Positions 63,733 through 64,000 of a DNA stretch of 64,000 bases are shown piece by piece. Under the pieces are notes generated by a model that made no database searches, had not been told where the DNA came from, and saw only the letters and a program-made list of their open reading frames with translations. The stretch's first letter is position 1; every line of letters begins with the position of its first letter. Source of the DNA: Aquimarina sp. MAR_2010_214 (GTDB taxonomy: Bacteria; Bacteroidota; Bacteroidia; Flavobacteriales; Flavobacteriaceae); NCBI RefSeq assembly GCF_002846555.1, contig NZ_PJMS01000001.1, positions 868,001 to 932,000 of the forward strand, given 5' to 3'. The translations under genes and the position numbers were made by a program.

Positions 63733-64000
63733 TTGAGCATATTTCAGAAACTCTTTAAACAAACTTTTATTTATGGGCTGGCAACAGTACTCCCACGTAT
63801 GTTGTCATTTATCCTAGTTCCCTTATATACAAAGATTTTACCAACAGAGGAGTATGGTAAAGTATCTATTATATTTTCATATTTTGTATTGTTTAATGTT
63901 ATACTAGCCTATGGGATGGAAACTGCTTTTTTTAGGTTTTTTAATAAAGAATCTGATAAAGATGCAGTAGTAAGTACATCTGCAATATCTTTAGTGATAT
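63733..64000 (+). CDS. Polysaccharide flippase-like protein, 5' part (partial)
   Basis: From TTG 63733 the frame stays open to the window end (89 codons) and reads SIFQKLFKQTFIYGLATVLPRML, then SFILVPLYTKILPTEEYGKVSI, the start of an oligosaccharide flippase of the MATE-like superfamily. It is a second flippase besides the broken one at 8841. No ATG lies upstream in frame near it. Only the N-terminal part is visible, so the family is likely but details are not. Confidence 0.8.
   Translation, partial: MSIFQKLFKQTFIYGLATVLPRMLSFILVPLYTKILPTEEYGKVSIIFSYFVLFNVILAYGMETAFFRFFNKESDKDAVVSTSAISLVI

Overview
The window looks like a chromosomal segment from a marine-type Flavobacteriaceae bacterium (Bacteroidota); an Aquimarina-like genome would fit, but I cannot prove the genus. 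The reasons are low GC, Bacteroidota-type promoter boxes (TAnnTTTG), a SprE/PorW-like gliding and type IX secretion (T9SS) lipoprotein, a protein with a T9SS type A sorting domain, flavobacterial families of unknown function, and an atp operon that lacks atpD and atpC, as is usual in this group. Almost all genes in 1-31.7 kb are on the + strand.

Region 1 (1-31.7 kb) is a large surface-polysaccharide (O-antigen or capsule) locus. It opens with the tail of a WecC-like dehydrogenase. Next come wbpA, wbpD, wbpE and wbpB homologues, which make a UDP-2,3-diacetamido-uronic acid. A dead nested pair of insertion sequences follows (an IS5-type element inside an IS630-type transposase gene), then an AsnB-type amidotransferase and a frameshifted Wzx flippase. 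There are two separate HisH/HisF/WbpG amidotransferase cassettes (10.1-12.7 kb and 16.7-19.2 kb), which probably install acetamidino groups on two sugars. Around them lie an O-antigen ligase-like protein, a Wzy-like polymerase, a glycosyltransferase, an MBOAT/SGNH O-acylation pair and a leucine-rich lipoprotein. The block ends with a bi-domain oxidoreductase, a heparinase-like protein, a WbuB-like glycosyltransferase, a WecA-like initiating transferase, and Ugd plus Uxs, which make UDP-xylose. A perfect 18-bp hairpin closes it, and a second ligase-like protein follows.

Region 2 (33-42.6 kb) holds purD, small flavobacterial membrane proteins, a DUF4254/GT9 pair, a PaaE-like reductase divergent from a PadR regulator across a 40-bp near-perfect palindrome, and a DUF5687/ABC-ATPase export pair. 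Region 3 (42.6-46.3 kb) is a small accessory island, all on the - strand. It has a CHAP-like lipoprotein, a 6-Cys secreted protein, a 7TM-AraC regulator, a double-glycine-leader 6-Cys peptide, a decayed copy of the ABC ATPase and a DUF3592 protein.

Region 4 (46.6-57.5 kb) is sprE, a bactofilin gene, a second unlisted double-glycine-leader peptide (49815-49988), and the atp operon (atpZ, DUF6168, atpB, E, F, H, A, G). A 510-residue secreted protein of unknown function sits inside the operon between atpH and atpA. Region 5 (57.5-64 kb) has a T9SS-exported protein with six FG-GAP/VCBS-like repeats, an unknown lipoprotein, an M1 aminopeptidase lipoprotein and the start of a second flippase. Three intergenic elements of about 155-165 bp, each bounded by its own terminal inverted repeat, lie at 40.1, 61.3 and 63.4 kb. 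I saw no tRNA, rRNA or CRISPR.
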